Below the pieces are notes generated by a model that saw nothing but the letters and a program-made list of their open reading frames with translations, was not told the DNA's origin and did no database searches. The position numbers and the translations under genes are program-made. A stretch of 64,000 nucleotides of DNA from assembly GCA_963829355.1 (NCBI GenBank), contig CAWHHZ010000008.1, positions 62,001-126,000 on the forward strand. Reading direction: 5' to 3'. Numbering within the stretch: the first letter of the stretch is position 1; the number at the start of each line of letters is the position of its first letter. This stretch comes from CAWHHZ01 sp963829355 (lineage in GTDB: Bacteria; Acidobacteriota; Thermoanaerobaculia; Gp7-AA8; JAHWKK01). Positions 1-7,558 of the stretch are shown one piece after another.

Positions 1-373
1 ACTGCAGGAACTGGCCATCCTTCATCAGGCGAACGTTGCGCAACTCGTATTCGCCCTTCTCGCGGAGACCCGGAATCTCGAACGCGTAGCCGGGGGTCGT
101 CTCGAGGGTGATCGGTTGCAGCAGTCCGGGACCGGTCAGGTCGCCGGCGGCTACGAGGCCTGGGACGAAAGGCGCCTCCGCGTTCTGTCTCTCTCCGAAG
201 ACGGTCGGCACTGACACTGGGGTACTCGTGAGAGTTGTGAACTGCGTTGTCACGAGCCCCAGAGTCGCTCCTGAGATCTTCAGCCGCTCGAAGCCGAGAT
301 CTTCGCCGGAGGCGGATGCCGCTAGAACGAGCGACAGAACGAGTGGGAGCAGGATGGACCGGGAGTGACTCAC
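1..373 (-). CDS. Exported protein, N-terminal part (runs off window)
   Basis: Reading from a GTG at 371-373 gives an open frame to the left edge. The first residues (SHSRSILLPLVLSLVLAASA) form a clear Sec signal peptide, so the product is exported. About 124 residues are visible, with a beta-rich, Gly/Pro/Thr-rich mature region, and no family is recognised. The GTG overlaps the TGA of the upstream gene (GTGA, 370-373), which indicates translational coupling and supports this start. The C-terminus lies outside the window, so the function cannot be stated. Confidence 0.65.
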   Translation of the reverse strand, partial: MSHSRSILLPLVLSLVLAASASGEDLGFERLKISGATLGLVTTQFTTLTSTPVSVPTVFGERQNAEAPFVPGLVAAGDLTGPGLLQPITLETTPGYAFEIPGLREKGEYELRNVRLMKDGQFLQ

Positions 374-1200
374 TGGACGCGCTGCTCCTTGGTTCCCGGG
401 AGTCGGTCGAGCTCCTCGGACATCTTCTGGATCCGTATCAGGTGGGCTTCGACTTTCCGCGCATCAGCGGGGATCGTGATCTGCTCGGATGGCGGGAGGT
501 CACGATCGACGCGAACGGTGCGGGTCACGAGCTCGAGGCGCTCTCCGTCGAGCTCGAACTCGAGTGTCTCCGCCAGGGGCAGCCGGTAGCGAGAAGCCGC
601 GGAAGAGCCGGCTGACGACGTGCGGATGCTTCCGTCTGACTTTCGTGCCATCTCGGCTGCAGCCAGCGACGCGCGGCCAGGCTCGTTTGGCCAGGCCGCA
701 CCTGTGATCACGTCTATCGCTTCGCGCGAGAGCTCGATCTGCGGATCGAAACTCACCTCGACCCGCCGAAGCTCACCCTCTTCGAACGTCGTACGGAACG
801 TCTCGGCGACCCGCCCGGCGACTTTGCGCGGCGCCACCATCTCGTGGCGAGGCAGGCTCTCGGCTGCGAGACGACGTGACGTGTTTACACGCATCAGCTG
901 CCTCGCCTCGGCAATCGCCTCAAACGTCGCGATGCTGTAGGTGCCGGCCGCGTGATCGATTTCGGTAATGGTTCCCTCGCCGTAATCGGAGATGGCAACG
1001 CGATCGCCGTTGATGGCGATCGTCCGATTCCCCACGAAGTACTCGTCAACCGTCATGGTCACGCCGGACAAGGGATCCTCGATCTCCTTTACGAGATGCA
1101 GTGGCTCCGAAAAGATTGCTTTGCGCTCGGTCTGGCCCATCAGTGCGAATGCACACACCGCGAGCATGAGGAGTTGGAGGGCTGCCTTGGATTTTTGCAT
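370..1200 (-). CDS. Secreted protein of unknown function
   Basis: The frame encodes about 276 residues. I prefer the ATG at 1198-1200 because a signal peptide (KSKAALQLLMLAVCAFALMG) follows it directly; an upstream GTG at 1218 would add six polar residues. The mature part is charged and shows no cofactor or catalytic motif that I recognise. A segment near residues 55-90 (DEYFVGNRTIAINGDRVAIS) looks like a short beta-sheet repeat. It overlaps the next exported gene by 4 bp, so the two are probably co-transcribed and co-translated. A leader-like element with an intrinsic terminator lies 100-230 bp upstream. No function is proposed. Confidence 0.65.
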   Translation of the reverse strand: MQKSKAALQLLMLAVCAFALMGQTERKAIFSEPLHLVKEIEDPLSGVTMTVDEYFVGNRTIAINGDRVAISDYGEGTITEIDHAAGTYSIATFEAIAEARQLMRVNTSRRLAAESLPRHEMVAPRKVAGRVAETFRTTFEEGELRRVEVSFDPQIELSREAIDVITGAAWPNEPGRASLAAAEMARKSDGSIRTSSAGSSAASRYRLPLAETLEFELDGERLELVTRTVRVDRDLPPSEQITIPADARKVEAHLIRIQKMSEELDRLPGTKEQRVQ

Positions 1201-1258
1201 TTCTGGCCTGTTTCCCACGAGCTATACCTGTCACCGGGGGAAAGTTCGGAGGAGAGCT

Positions 1259-1298
1259 GCGGGCGGGTCGCCCGCTTACCAGCGGGCGGGTCGCCCGC
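1259..1298. repeat. Two tandem GC-rich mini-hairpins
   Basis: The 17-mer GCGGGCGGGTCGCCCGC occurs twice (1259-1275 and 1282-1298), each time folding on itself. It belongs to the hairpin family described in the findings (constant loop, changing stem). A related hairpin with a different stem (GCGGAC...GTCCGC) sits at the equivalent place after the second leader element at 2816-2832. Confidence 0.75.
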
Positions 1299-1299
1299 A

Positions 1300-1476
1300 C
1301 TCCAAAGAAAAAGAGCCCGCAGCACCCTCGGCGATTGGTCTTGCCGGTGGCGCTGCGGGCTCTCTCTTTCCCGAGCGGCATCGTTCTGTTTTTAACCGAG
1401 GCCGAGGCTACCTCGGCGGTTGAAAAGATGTCAACAAATTGTTACTGACAATTTTTCCACTTTTATTTTTGAGAAA
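1300..1476 (-). promoter_or_regulatory. Leader-like RNA element, copy 1 (candidate attenuator or small RNA)
   Basis: A block of about 175 bp is nearly identical to 2834-3008. On the minus strand it shows, in order: TTGACA (1429-1434) as a -35-like box; 18 bp further a weak TAGCCT (1405-1410), inside the palindrome CCGAGG-TAG-CCTCGG (1402-1416); then a 12-bp GC-rich stem (1352-1363 with 1312-1323) followed by TTTTTCTTT (1312-1304), a textbook intrinsic terminator. The predicted transcript would be about 90-95 nt. The secreted-protein gene starts about 100 nt downstream. The terminator and the duplication are direct observations; the promoter and the regulatory role are inferred. Confidence 0.55.
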
Positions 1477-1677
1477 CTCAGGATCCGATTTTTGCTCTTT
1501 GGGATGAGCTGGGAGCCGGAGATCTCCGGGGGTGCCGGAACTCCCGTCGGAACGATCGACGGAGAGCGCATGTCCATCAGCCGTATACCGGAAACGGCCG
1601 GTCGCAGTTCCCACAGTTGCTGGCTTCAATTGAGCTCCGGTGGCCGCACACATAGCAGAGGCGGACGCCGGGATCAT
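1408..1677 (-). CDS. Doubtful small ORF overlapping the membrane-protein stop
   Basis: This is an 89-codon frame whose ATG overlaps the stop of the upstream membrane-protein gene (ATGA, 1674-1677). It ends inside the repeated leader element. Composition is Ser/Ala/Thr-rich without a domain. The overlap is the only argument in its favour; it may be chance, or a decayed C-terminal extension of the neighbour. Confidence 0.2.
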   Translation of the reverse strand: MIPASASAMCAATGAQLKPATVGTATGRFRYTADGHALSVDRSDGSSGTPGDLRLPAHPKEQKSDPEFLKNKSGKIVSNNLLTSFQPPR

Positions 1678-2699
1678 CTGGCGAGGCGGAGCGCTGACGG
1701 AACTGCTCCATGGAGGGAGAGGTCGATGTGCCGCATTGTCGCTCCGGGGCTCACCTCGTCAGCAAGTGCAGGAAGAGGCGTCGGTACTGATGCTGCGGCA
1801 ACCCTGGACAGATTCGGACTCCACCGCGGGGCAACTGGCGCAGGCGCGAACAGACTGCGGACTCTTTTCGATCTGCTCCAGTACATGAATCCGGCGGCGC
1901 AGAACAGGAGCATGGCGATGTTGAACCATACGGCCCCGCTCTGCGACGAATCGGCAGGGAAGTCAGTCAACAGTGCGATTCCTACCACCGTCACCGCGGC
2001 GATCGCTCCTCTGCCGAAAAAGTACAGCCGCACTGCGTCCTGTGCCAGCCGGTGCCGCCGCAGGATGAGCACGATGAGGGCGGCTCCGCCAATCACCGAG
2101 ACGACCGCAATGGCGAGATCCACAAAGCTCAGCAATCCGCCTTCCGCTCTCCAGATCGTCCAGTCGTCCCGGAGCAGGAGCGCTGAAACCACCGCAAGCA
2201 AAAAGAAGAAGAATGTGTAGAGCCCGACCACGACTCCAAAAGCCGGCTTCGCGGGACTTCCCTGCTGAGCTGGATCGATAAAGTAGTGGCGGTACGTCGA
2301 GTGCCACGCAAACGTTGCGCGCGCCGAGGTCAGGAACGTCATGAAGAAGAGCGCGGAGACGAGGAGTCCTTTCGGTGCTCCGATCTCGATCCAGAGCATG
2401 ATCTTGCTGAGGGTGTAGTAGACGAGAAGAACCGTCGCAGCCACGCGGCTCCTGCGGAACACGAAGAGTGCGAGCACTGCGAGCAAAATGGCGTCGACGA
2501 TGATCCACGGATCGAGGAGATAGGCGAGATCGGGATCGTCCGTGGTCGTATTCATCGCGACGATCGCGATGACTGCCGTCAGGGCCGCCAGCACCAGCGC
2601 GGCGATCCCACCGTTGCGGATCGCTTTCCGGCATGACTCTTCGTCACTGATGTCGAAGTCGAACAGCTTCGAGCGCTTTTTTCGTATTGCTTCGAACAT
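1674..2699 (-). CDS. Polytopic membrane protein of unknown function
   Basis: The product has 341 residues. A charged cytoplasmic N-terminus (about 30 residues) is followed by roughly seven or eight hydrophobic segments, for example around residues 31-50, 65-82, 88-105, 110-125, 155-175, 190-213 and 228-275. A soluble Pro/Ser-rich tail of about 55 residues follows. No transporter or enzyme signature is visible. It stands alone on the minus strand, with copy 2 of the leader-like element ending about 140 nt before its ATG, so its expression may be controlled by that element. SD-like GAAGGAGA precedes the ATG. Confidence 0.7.
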   Translation of the reverse strand: MFEAIRKKRSKLFDFDISDEESCRKAIRNGGIAALVLAALTAVIAIVAMNTTTDDPDLAYLLDPWIIVDAILLAVLALFVFRRSRVAATVLLVYYTLSKIMLWIEIGAPKGLLVSALFFMTFLTSARATFAWHSTYRHYFIDPAQQGSPAKPAFGVVVGLYTFFFFLLAVVSALLLRDDWTIWRAEGGLLSFVDLAIAVVSVIGGAALIVLILRRHRLAQDAVRLYFFGRGAIAAVTVVGIALLTDFPADSSQSGAVWFNIAMLLFCAAGFMYWSRSKRVRSLFAPAPVAPRWSPNLSRVAAASVPTPLPALADEVSPGATMRHIDLSLHGAVPSALRLAR

Positions 2700-2761
2700 C
2701 GGTGCGCGATCTCCTTCAGATTTGCTTCACGGCTTTCTGCATTACAAAGAGTTTCGCTTCC

Positions 2762-2832
2762 GGCGGGCTGGAGCCCGCCGGGAGTCGGGCCTGGAGACCC
2801 GACCCCCGCTTGCCAGCGGACGGGTCGTCCGC
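2762..2832. repeat. Cluster of three mini-hairpins
   Basis: Three short perfect or near-perfect palindromes lie in line: GGCGGGCTGGAGCCCGCC (2762-2779), GTCGGGCCTGGAGACCCGAC (2784-2803) and GCGGACGGGTCGTCCGC (2816-2832). The first two share a CTGGAG centre with different stems. They separate leader element copy 2 from the membrane-protein gene and would lie in its 5' untranslated region. Confidence 0.7.
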
Positions 2833-2833
2833 A

Positions 2834-3008
2834 CTCCAAAGAAAAAGAGCCCGCAGCACCCTCGGCGATTGGCTTGCCGGTGGCGCTGCGGGCTCTCTCT
2901 TTCCCGAGCGGCATCGTTTTGTCTGTTACCAAAACCGAGGCTACCTCGGCGGTTGAAAAGATGTCAACAAATTGTTACTGACAGTTTTCCACGTTTATTT
3001 TGGAGGAA
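2834..3008 (-). promoter_or_regulatory. Leader-like RNA element, copy 2 (candidate attenuator or small RNA)
   Basis: This is the second copy of the 1300-1476 element in the same orientation, again upstream of a minus-strand gene. TTGACA is at 2962-2967, the CCGAGG/CCTCGG palindrome at 2935-2949, and the terminator stem pairs 2885-2896 with 2846-2857, followed by a T-run. Between the palindrome and the terminator the copies differ by a few indels, while stem, T-run, palindrome and TTGACA are kept, which suggests selection on structure. Whether it acts in cis (attenuator) or in trans cannot be told from sequence. Confidence 0.55.
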
Positions 3009-3187
3009 TGCTGAGCGGACCTCCCGAGGGGCCGTACGCCTTCAGAATCTCCACGCAGGGCCCGATGTCGAGCCCACGGCTTTTGCAGCGGCCCCGATTC
3101 GATGCGCCGATGCCAGAGCATTCATCTTCGGGAGAATGGTGCAGAAACGGATGCGCTCCAGCCCAGGGGTGATCTTGCGCTTGCCGA

Positions 3188-3292
3188 GTGTCGCGGTCAG
3201 GTTCGACGGAGCAGTCGGTGGCGTTGTGTCGCCTCCCGCCTGGTTGTCGACGTCTACCGTCACGGCTGCAGAAATGGTGGTGACATTAATTT
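3188..3292 (-). pseudogene. Remnant of a secreted protease or Fn3-linked protein
   Basis: On the minus strand a 35-residue stretch reads NVTTISAAVTVDVDN, then a Gly linker and DTTPPTAPSNLTAT. This pattern is typical of the join between an Ig-like domain and a fibronectin type III domain in secreted serine proteases and glycoside hydrolases. The similarity starts and stops abruptly; upstream is a GC-rich hairpin and downstream the frame becomes featureless. I read it as an orphan fragment of a lost gene, not an active gene. Confidence 0.5.
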
Positions 3293-3384
3293 TTCGCCCC
3301 CCCGCACCCTCTCCCAGCGGACCCGTCAGAGGGAGAGGGAGGTTCCACTGCGACTCACTACCTGGAGGCAGCGCGCCTCAGCAT

Positions 3385-5385
3385 TCAACATTCATCATTC
3401 AGCGTCTCCTCGCCCTTCACCGACAGGCGCCAGAAGAGCAGGATCAATCCGGCGAAGAGAACCGTTCCGACCAGCGGTGCAATCACGCCCGCCCACGCCG
3501 TTCCGACTCCGCCCCACGGGTCGAGTCCGCGCCCGATCGCGACGGCGGCAGCAATCGAAATCACGACGCCCATCAGGCCTTCACCTCCGACCAGTCCGGA
3601 CCCGAACAGGACGCCGCGTTCCGCGCGCTCGTCTCGATCCGTCTCGTTCTTTGCCCGCTTCTCGATGAAGAATCGAAGAATACCGCCGAAGAACACCGGA
3701 ACCATCGTCGCGACCGGCAGATAGACACCGACAGCGAACGGGAGGCTCGGGATCCGCAGCAGTTCGACGACGATCGCAATCGCCACTCCGATCAGTACCA
3801 GACCCCAGGGAAGCGAGCTCTGCAGGACTCCCTCGATCACGAGCTTCATCAGAGTCGCCTGCGGTGCCGGCAACTCTTCAGTGCCGAATCCGAATCCCTT
3901 GTCGAGCATGATGACGGCGAAGCAGACGAAGGCGGCTGAGGTCAGCACTCCGATGAGCTCGCCGATCTGCTGCTTTCGCGGCGTCGCGCCGAGGATGAAC
4001 CCGGTCTTGAGATCCTGTGAGGTGTCGCCGGCGATCGAGGCAGCGATCGCGACCACGCACCCAACCGTCAGTGCTCCCGCCTTCCCTGCATCATCGGTCC
4101 ATCCCATCAGAAGAAAGATGGTCGAGGTTCCCAGCAAAGAGGCGATCGTCATCCCACTCGTCGGGTTCGAGGTAACGCCGACAAATCCGACGATCCGGGA
4201 CGAGACGGTCACGAAGAAAAAGGCGAAAACGATCACCAGGATCGTCGCGACTGCACGTGGCAGCATCGACTCGAATACGCCGAAGACAGGGACAGTGATC
4301 AGCACGGCCGCGACCAGGGCGATCCCGATTCCGACGACCTTGAGCGGGAGCTCTGCACTCGTCCGGAGCTCGACAAACGCATCACTCTGCTCGAGGCGCT
4401 CTTTCAGCTGTGCTGCCCCGACTTTGAACGACTCGATCATCGTCGGAATGCTGCGGATCAGTGTGATGATGCCGGCCGTGGCGACCGCTCCGGCGCCGAT
4501 GTAGCGGACGTACCGGGTCCAGATCAGGCTCGGGCTCATCTCCGTGATCGTGAGCGTGGTCTCGGGATAGAGAGGGGTACCGCGGCCCGCTCCCCAGTAC
4601 GCAATCGCAGGAATGATGATCAGTGACGACAGCAGTCCTCCGCCGACCATGATCGATGCGATCCGCGGTCCGAGGATGTAGCCGACGCCGAACAGCGCCG
4701 GCGACACATCGGTTCCGAGCTGACCCTTCCTGAGGAACGGGATGCTCATCTCCAGATCGGACGGAATCGCGCGGATCCATCCCGTCAATGCCTTGAAGAG
4801 CGCACCGACACCGAGGCCCCAGAACACATTCTTTGCGCGACCGCCGCCAAGCTCGCTTGCCACCAGCACCTCGGCGCATGCCGTCCCCTCCGGGTACGGC
4901 AGATTCCCGTGCTCCTTGACGATGAGGTAGCGGCGAAGGGGAATCATGAAGAGGACGCCTATGAGCCCACCCGCCAGAGCGAGCAGCGTCATCTGGAGGA
5001 GCGTCGGATCCATCCCCCACAGAAAGAGAGCGGGAAGCGTAAAGATCACGCCACTCGCAACCGAGCTCGACGCCGAACCGATCGTCTGAGACATGTTCGC
5101 CTCGAGTATCGAGCTCTGCCCGCCCGCGCGGGCGATCGCACGGAATGCCGCGACGGTCATGACTGCCACCGGAATCGAGGTGGAGATCGTGAGCCCGGCC
5201 CGCAACCCGAGATACGCGTTCGCGGCGCCGAAAAGTATGCCGAAGATCGCGCCTGCGACCACCGCCTTGAATGTGAACTCGAGGGGGCTCTCCGAGGCCG
5301 GCACGTACGACTCGAACGTCTTGCCTTCAGGGACCGGAACATACGCCTGGCGCCCCAGGCCTCGCTTCTTCTCGCTCACAAGCAC
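3385..5385 (-). CDS. OPT-family oligopeptide transporter
   Basis: The 666-residue inner-membrane protein has the many evenly spaced hydrophobic helices of the oligopeptide transporter (OPT) superfamily. Family hallmarks visible include the N-terminal NAYLGLRAGLTISTSIP segment (about residues 61-77), the SQTIGSASSSVASG stretch (about 105-120) and the PYPEGTACAEVL motif (about 168-180), in line with bacterial OPT proteins that take up peptides or metal chelates by proton symport. The GTG at 5385 lies 3 nt after GGAGGAGA; a second GTG at 5379 has better spacing. The gene is divergent from an ArsR-type regulator, so metal-responsive control is plausible. Three heptamers of the type TTCANCA overlap its stop codon. 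Confidence 0.9.
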   Translation of the reverse strand: MLVSEKKRGLGRQAYVPVPEGKTFESYVPASESPLEFTFKAVVAGAIFGILFGAANAYLGLRAGLTISTSIPVAVMTVAAFRAIARAGGQSSILEANMSQTIGSASSSVASGVIFTLPALFLWGMDPTLLQMTLLALAGGLIGVLFMIPLRRYLIVKEHGNLPYPEGTACAEVLVASELGGGRAKNVFWGLGVGALFKALTGWIRAIPSDLEMSIPFLRKGQLGTDVSPALFGVGYILGPRIASIMVGGGLLSSLIIIPAIAYWGAGRGTPLYPETTLTITEMSPSLIWTRYVRYIGAGAVATAGIITLIRSIPTMIESFKVGAAQLKERLEQSDAFVELRTSAELPLKVVGIGIALVAAVLITVPVFGVFESMLPRAVATILVIVFAFFFVTVSSRIVGFVGVTSNPTSGMTIASLLGTSTIFLLMGWTDDAGKAGALTVGCVVAIAASIAGDTSQDLKTGFILGATPRKQQIGELIGVLTSAAFVCFAVIMLDKGFGFGTEELPAPQATLMKLVIEGVLQSSLPWGLVLIGVAIAIVVELLRIPSLPFAVGVYLPVATMVPVFFGGILRFFIEKRAKNETDRDERAERGVLFGSGLVGGEGLMGVVISIAAAVAIGRGLDPWGGVGTAWAGVIAPLVGTVLFAGLILLFWRLSVKGEETLNDEC

Positions 5386-5429
5386 TCTCCTCCGTAAGCC
5401 GAGATGGTAGCAAATGCGGGGCGAAGCGC

Positions 5430-5462
5430 GGGTTAACCCATGCGCACAAACGCATATATGAT
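5430..5462 (+). promoter_or_regulatory. Candidate arsR promoter with inverted repeats
   Basis: TTAACC (5433-5438) and TATGAT (5457-5462) are 18 bp apart and end 33 bp before the arsR ATG. The spacer contains ATGCG-CACAAA-CGCAT (5440-5455), an inverted repeat placed where an autorepressor would bind, and GGGTTAACCC (5430-5439) is a perfect palindrome over the -35. The assignment as operator is inferred from position. Confidence 0.45.
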
Positions 5463-5494
5463 AAGGTTTCGTTCGTGAATCGAAGGAGGGGCGA

Positions 5495-5875
5495 ATGAAG
5501 GATGTGGAGCGGCTTGCGGAGGTGTTTCAGGCGTTGAGCGACCCGACACGTCTCCGGCTTCTCAACCTGATTTCCAGGGGAGAAATCTGCGTCTGCTTTC
5601 TCGTCGAGGCCCTCAAGGAGCCGCAGCCGAAGATCTCGCGCCATCTCGCATATCTGAAGCGTACTGGCATCGTCGACACGCGCCGCGACGGGAAATGGAT
5701 GCACTACAGCCTCGCCGGGGAACTGTCCGATCGCGATCGGGCAATCGTTTCGAGTGCGATCGATGATGTCGCCGAGGTTGCGAGCCGCGATCAGAATGCG
5801 CTGGAAAGAGCGTGCTGCAGCCCTCGAGTTTCGCGAACGCTCAAGGAAGCACCGAAACCCGACTGGGCCGGCTAG
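5495..5875 (+). CDS. ArsR/SmtB-family metalloregulator
   Basis: The 126-residue protein is a winged-helix repressor of the ArsR/SmtB family. Visible parts are the opening helix (LAEVFQALSDPTRLRLLNLI), the metal-site helix EICVCFLVEAL around residues 32-42 with the CVC pair of arsenic/antimony/cadmium sensors, the recognition helix (QPKISRHLAYLKRTG) and the wing (RRDGKWMHYSL). A C-terminal CC pair (about residue 110) could add ligands. An AAGGAGGGG ribosome site lies 4-5 nt before the ATG. It is divergent from the OPT transporter, so it may repress both itself and that gene. No arsenical pump is present. Confidence 0.9.
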   Translation: MKDVERLAEVFQALSDPTRLRLLNLISRGEICVCFLVEALKEPQPKISRHLAYLKRTGIVDTRRDGKWMHYSLAGELSDRDRAIVSSAIDDVAEVASRDQNALERACCSPRVSRTLKEAPKPDWAG

Positions 5876-5890
5876 TCCGCGACGTGGGGG

Positions 5891-5937
5891 TCGCGCGTCC
5901 TCGCGCGATGGTAAGCCGGCGTCCCCGCCGGCTTACC
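5891..5937. repeat. Two mini-hairpins with GTCCYC loop
   Basis: TCGCGC-GTCCTC-GCGCGA (5891-5908) and AAGCCGGC-GTCCCC-GCCGGCTT (5913-5934) share the loop GTCC(C/T)C but have unrelated, fully paired stems. They lie between the convergent ends of arsR and the pirin gene and could double as a bidirectional terminator. Confidence 0.75.
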
Positions 5938-5952
5938 AGGAAAGTTCGCTCC

Positions 5953-6648
5953 TCACGCTAAATCAAAGAGCAGAATCTCAGCCCCGCCATCACCCTTCAG
6001 CTCGAGCTTCTCGATGTCACTGAACGCCAGCCCGTCCCCCTGCTGAAGCTCCTCCCCGTTTGCCCGCACCGATCCTCGAGCGACCTGCAGCCAGCCGAAC
6101 CGTTCCGGCTCGGGTTCGAACGTCAACGTGCCCCCATCGAGAGCCGCCGCATACAACTTCGCGTCCTGATGGATTTTTACCGAGCCGTTCGAGCCGTCCG
6201 GCGACGCCACGAGCCGCAAACCCTCCGCAAGCTCGGCCCGATCGAAATGCTTCTGTTCGTAGCTCGGCTGAATACCGTGCCGCTCCGGGAGAATCCAGAT
6301 CTGGAGCAGATGAACCGGCTCAGTCCCGGACGCGTTCTCTTCGCTGTGGAGCACGCCCGTGCCCGCGGACATCCGCTGCACGTCCCCCGGTCGGATGATC
6401 GAACCGGTCCCCATGCTGTCCCTGTGCTGGAGACTCCCCTCGAGAACATACGTGATGATCTCCATGTCGCGATGAGGGTGGGTCCCGAAACCACGCCCCG
6501 GCGCGACCACATCCTCGTTGATCACCCGCAGAGTGCGGAAACCCATATGAGAGGGATCGTGATAGTCGGCAAACGAGAAAGTGTGTTTCGTGTCGAGCCA
6601 CCCGTGATCGAATGCGCCCCGTTCGCTGCTCTTCCGGATCTTGAACAT
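5953..6648 (-). CDS. Pirin-family bicupin (YhhW-like quercetinase)
   Basis: The 231-residue protein is a pirin, a two-cupin-domain metalloprotein; bacterial YhhW-type members have quercetin 2,3-dioxygenase activity. The metal site is visible in the N-terminal cupin: GTHPHRDMEIITYV (two His), then QHRDSMG, and HSEEN for the remaining His/Glu ligands. The ATG at 6648 (MFKIRKSS) follows AGGAGG by 6 nt, so I use it over the ATG 7 codons upstream. It is monocistronic and convergent with arsR. The natural substrate is unknown. Confidence 0.88.
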   Translation of the reverse strand: MFKIRKSSERGAFDHGWLDTKHTFSFADYHDPSHMGFRTLRVINEDVVAPGRGFGTHPHRDMEIITYVLEGSLQHRDSMGTGSIIRPGDVQRMSAGTGVLHSEENASGTEPVHLLQIWILPERHGIQPSYEQKHFDRAELAEGLRLVASPDGSNGSVKIHQDAKLYAAALDGGTLTFEPEPERFGWLQVARGSVRANGEELQQGDGLAFSDIEKLELKGDGGAEILLFDLA

Positions 6649-6714
6649 GTCTCGCCTCCTGACCAACATGGAATACTTTACTAGTCAACTATTATTCCAG
6701 CCACCTTGGTCCGG

Positions 6715-7260
6715 AACGAACCCCGTCGTCCTGAGCGCAGCGAAGGATCGCGTACGGGATGACGCGCCCGAACTTCAGGCGGAGGATAACTCCACGCGAT
6801 CCTTCGACCGTCCTGCGCTACGCTCCGGCGGCTCAGAGGCTGTGAAAGAATCCAGCGTATCCTGCGTTACGGGCGCGGCGAGTCTCGAGCGCGCGGAGCA
6901 GCGACGCAGCGATGTGGTTCATCGGAAAGGAGCTGCGACCCTTCGACTCGCTGACGCTCGCTCAGGGCAGGCGCCGCGATCGGCGACGCCCCGCCCGTAA
7001 CCCTTTGGGCTGGTGGTGGTTACGGCCCGATCTCCGTGTCACTCGTCGTCGCCGAGGAACCACCGCGACTCCTCCTCGTTCCTTGAGCTCGAACCGTAAG
7101 CACCGCCAGCGCAGGGCACGCTGGATTTTTTCACAGCCTCTCAGGATGACGTCCTGCCGGGTCATTTGCAGAGCGCAGCGAAGGATGACAGGCAGAAGCT
7201 GCGTCTTGCCCATACCTGGAATAACTGCGCGGTGCCGAACGATGAAATTAGTGGCGTGGT
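6715..7260. other. Intergenic stretch with decayed CCTGAGCG..GAAGGATC repeats
   Basis: No credible gene is visible in about 650 bp. Fragments of a dispersed element recur: GTCCTGAGCGCAGCGAAGGATC (near 6729), GCGATCCTTCGAC (near 6800) and GCAGAGCGCAGCGAAGGATGACAGG (near 7170). They resemble the 29-bp inverted repeats at 9135-9217. The stretch reads as an accumulation zone for repeats. Confidence 0.45.
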
Positions 7261-7345
7261 TCTGAATTGACCTCGACTTTACGTGGAGGGCAAACCGACT
7301 CAACCGGTGGCGTGGAAACTGAATAACTGAAACCGGGAGGACGAG

Positions 7346-7558
7346 ATGAACGCCCCACGACTGACTTGCAACTGCGGACATCGGCTCGCACTGCATACCT
7401 ACTTCAAGGACCTTACGCCGTGCACCGTCTGCCGCTGCAAATCGTTCGCGAACGAGACGCTGCTCGGCGAGTTCCCGCCGACTCCGAAGCCCTCGCGCCG
7501 CCCCAGCCGGTACGTGGCTACGGACGAACGCCCCGAGGCCGAACGCCGTCCGGGCTAG
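7346..7558 (+). CDS. Small Cys-rich, probably zinc-binding protein
   Basis: A 70-codon ORF with GGGAGGACGAG in front of its ATG. Residues 8-33 contain C-N-C-G-H and C-T-V-C-R-C, two knuckles that could hold one zinc ion, followed by a Pro/Arg-rich tail. The 3' end overlaps the convergent acyltransferase gene by 41 bp. No named family is recognised; the knuckle pattern, ribosome site and length favour a real small protein. Confidence 0.5.
   Translation: MNAPRLTCNCGHRLALHTYFKDLTPCTVCRCKSFANETLLGEFPPTPKPSRRPSRYVATDERPEAERRPG

Noticed and set aside
1300..1476. Known riboswitch class
   Set aside because: No conserved core of any class I can recognise; left as an unassigned leader element.
2542..3939. 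Long plus-strand ORF (465 codons)
   Set aside because: Arg/Ser/Pro-rich shadow of repeats and of the OPT gene on the other strand.
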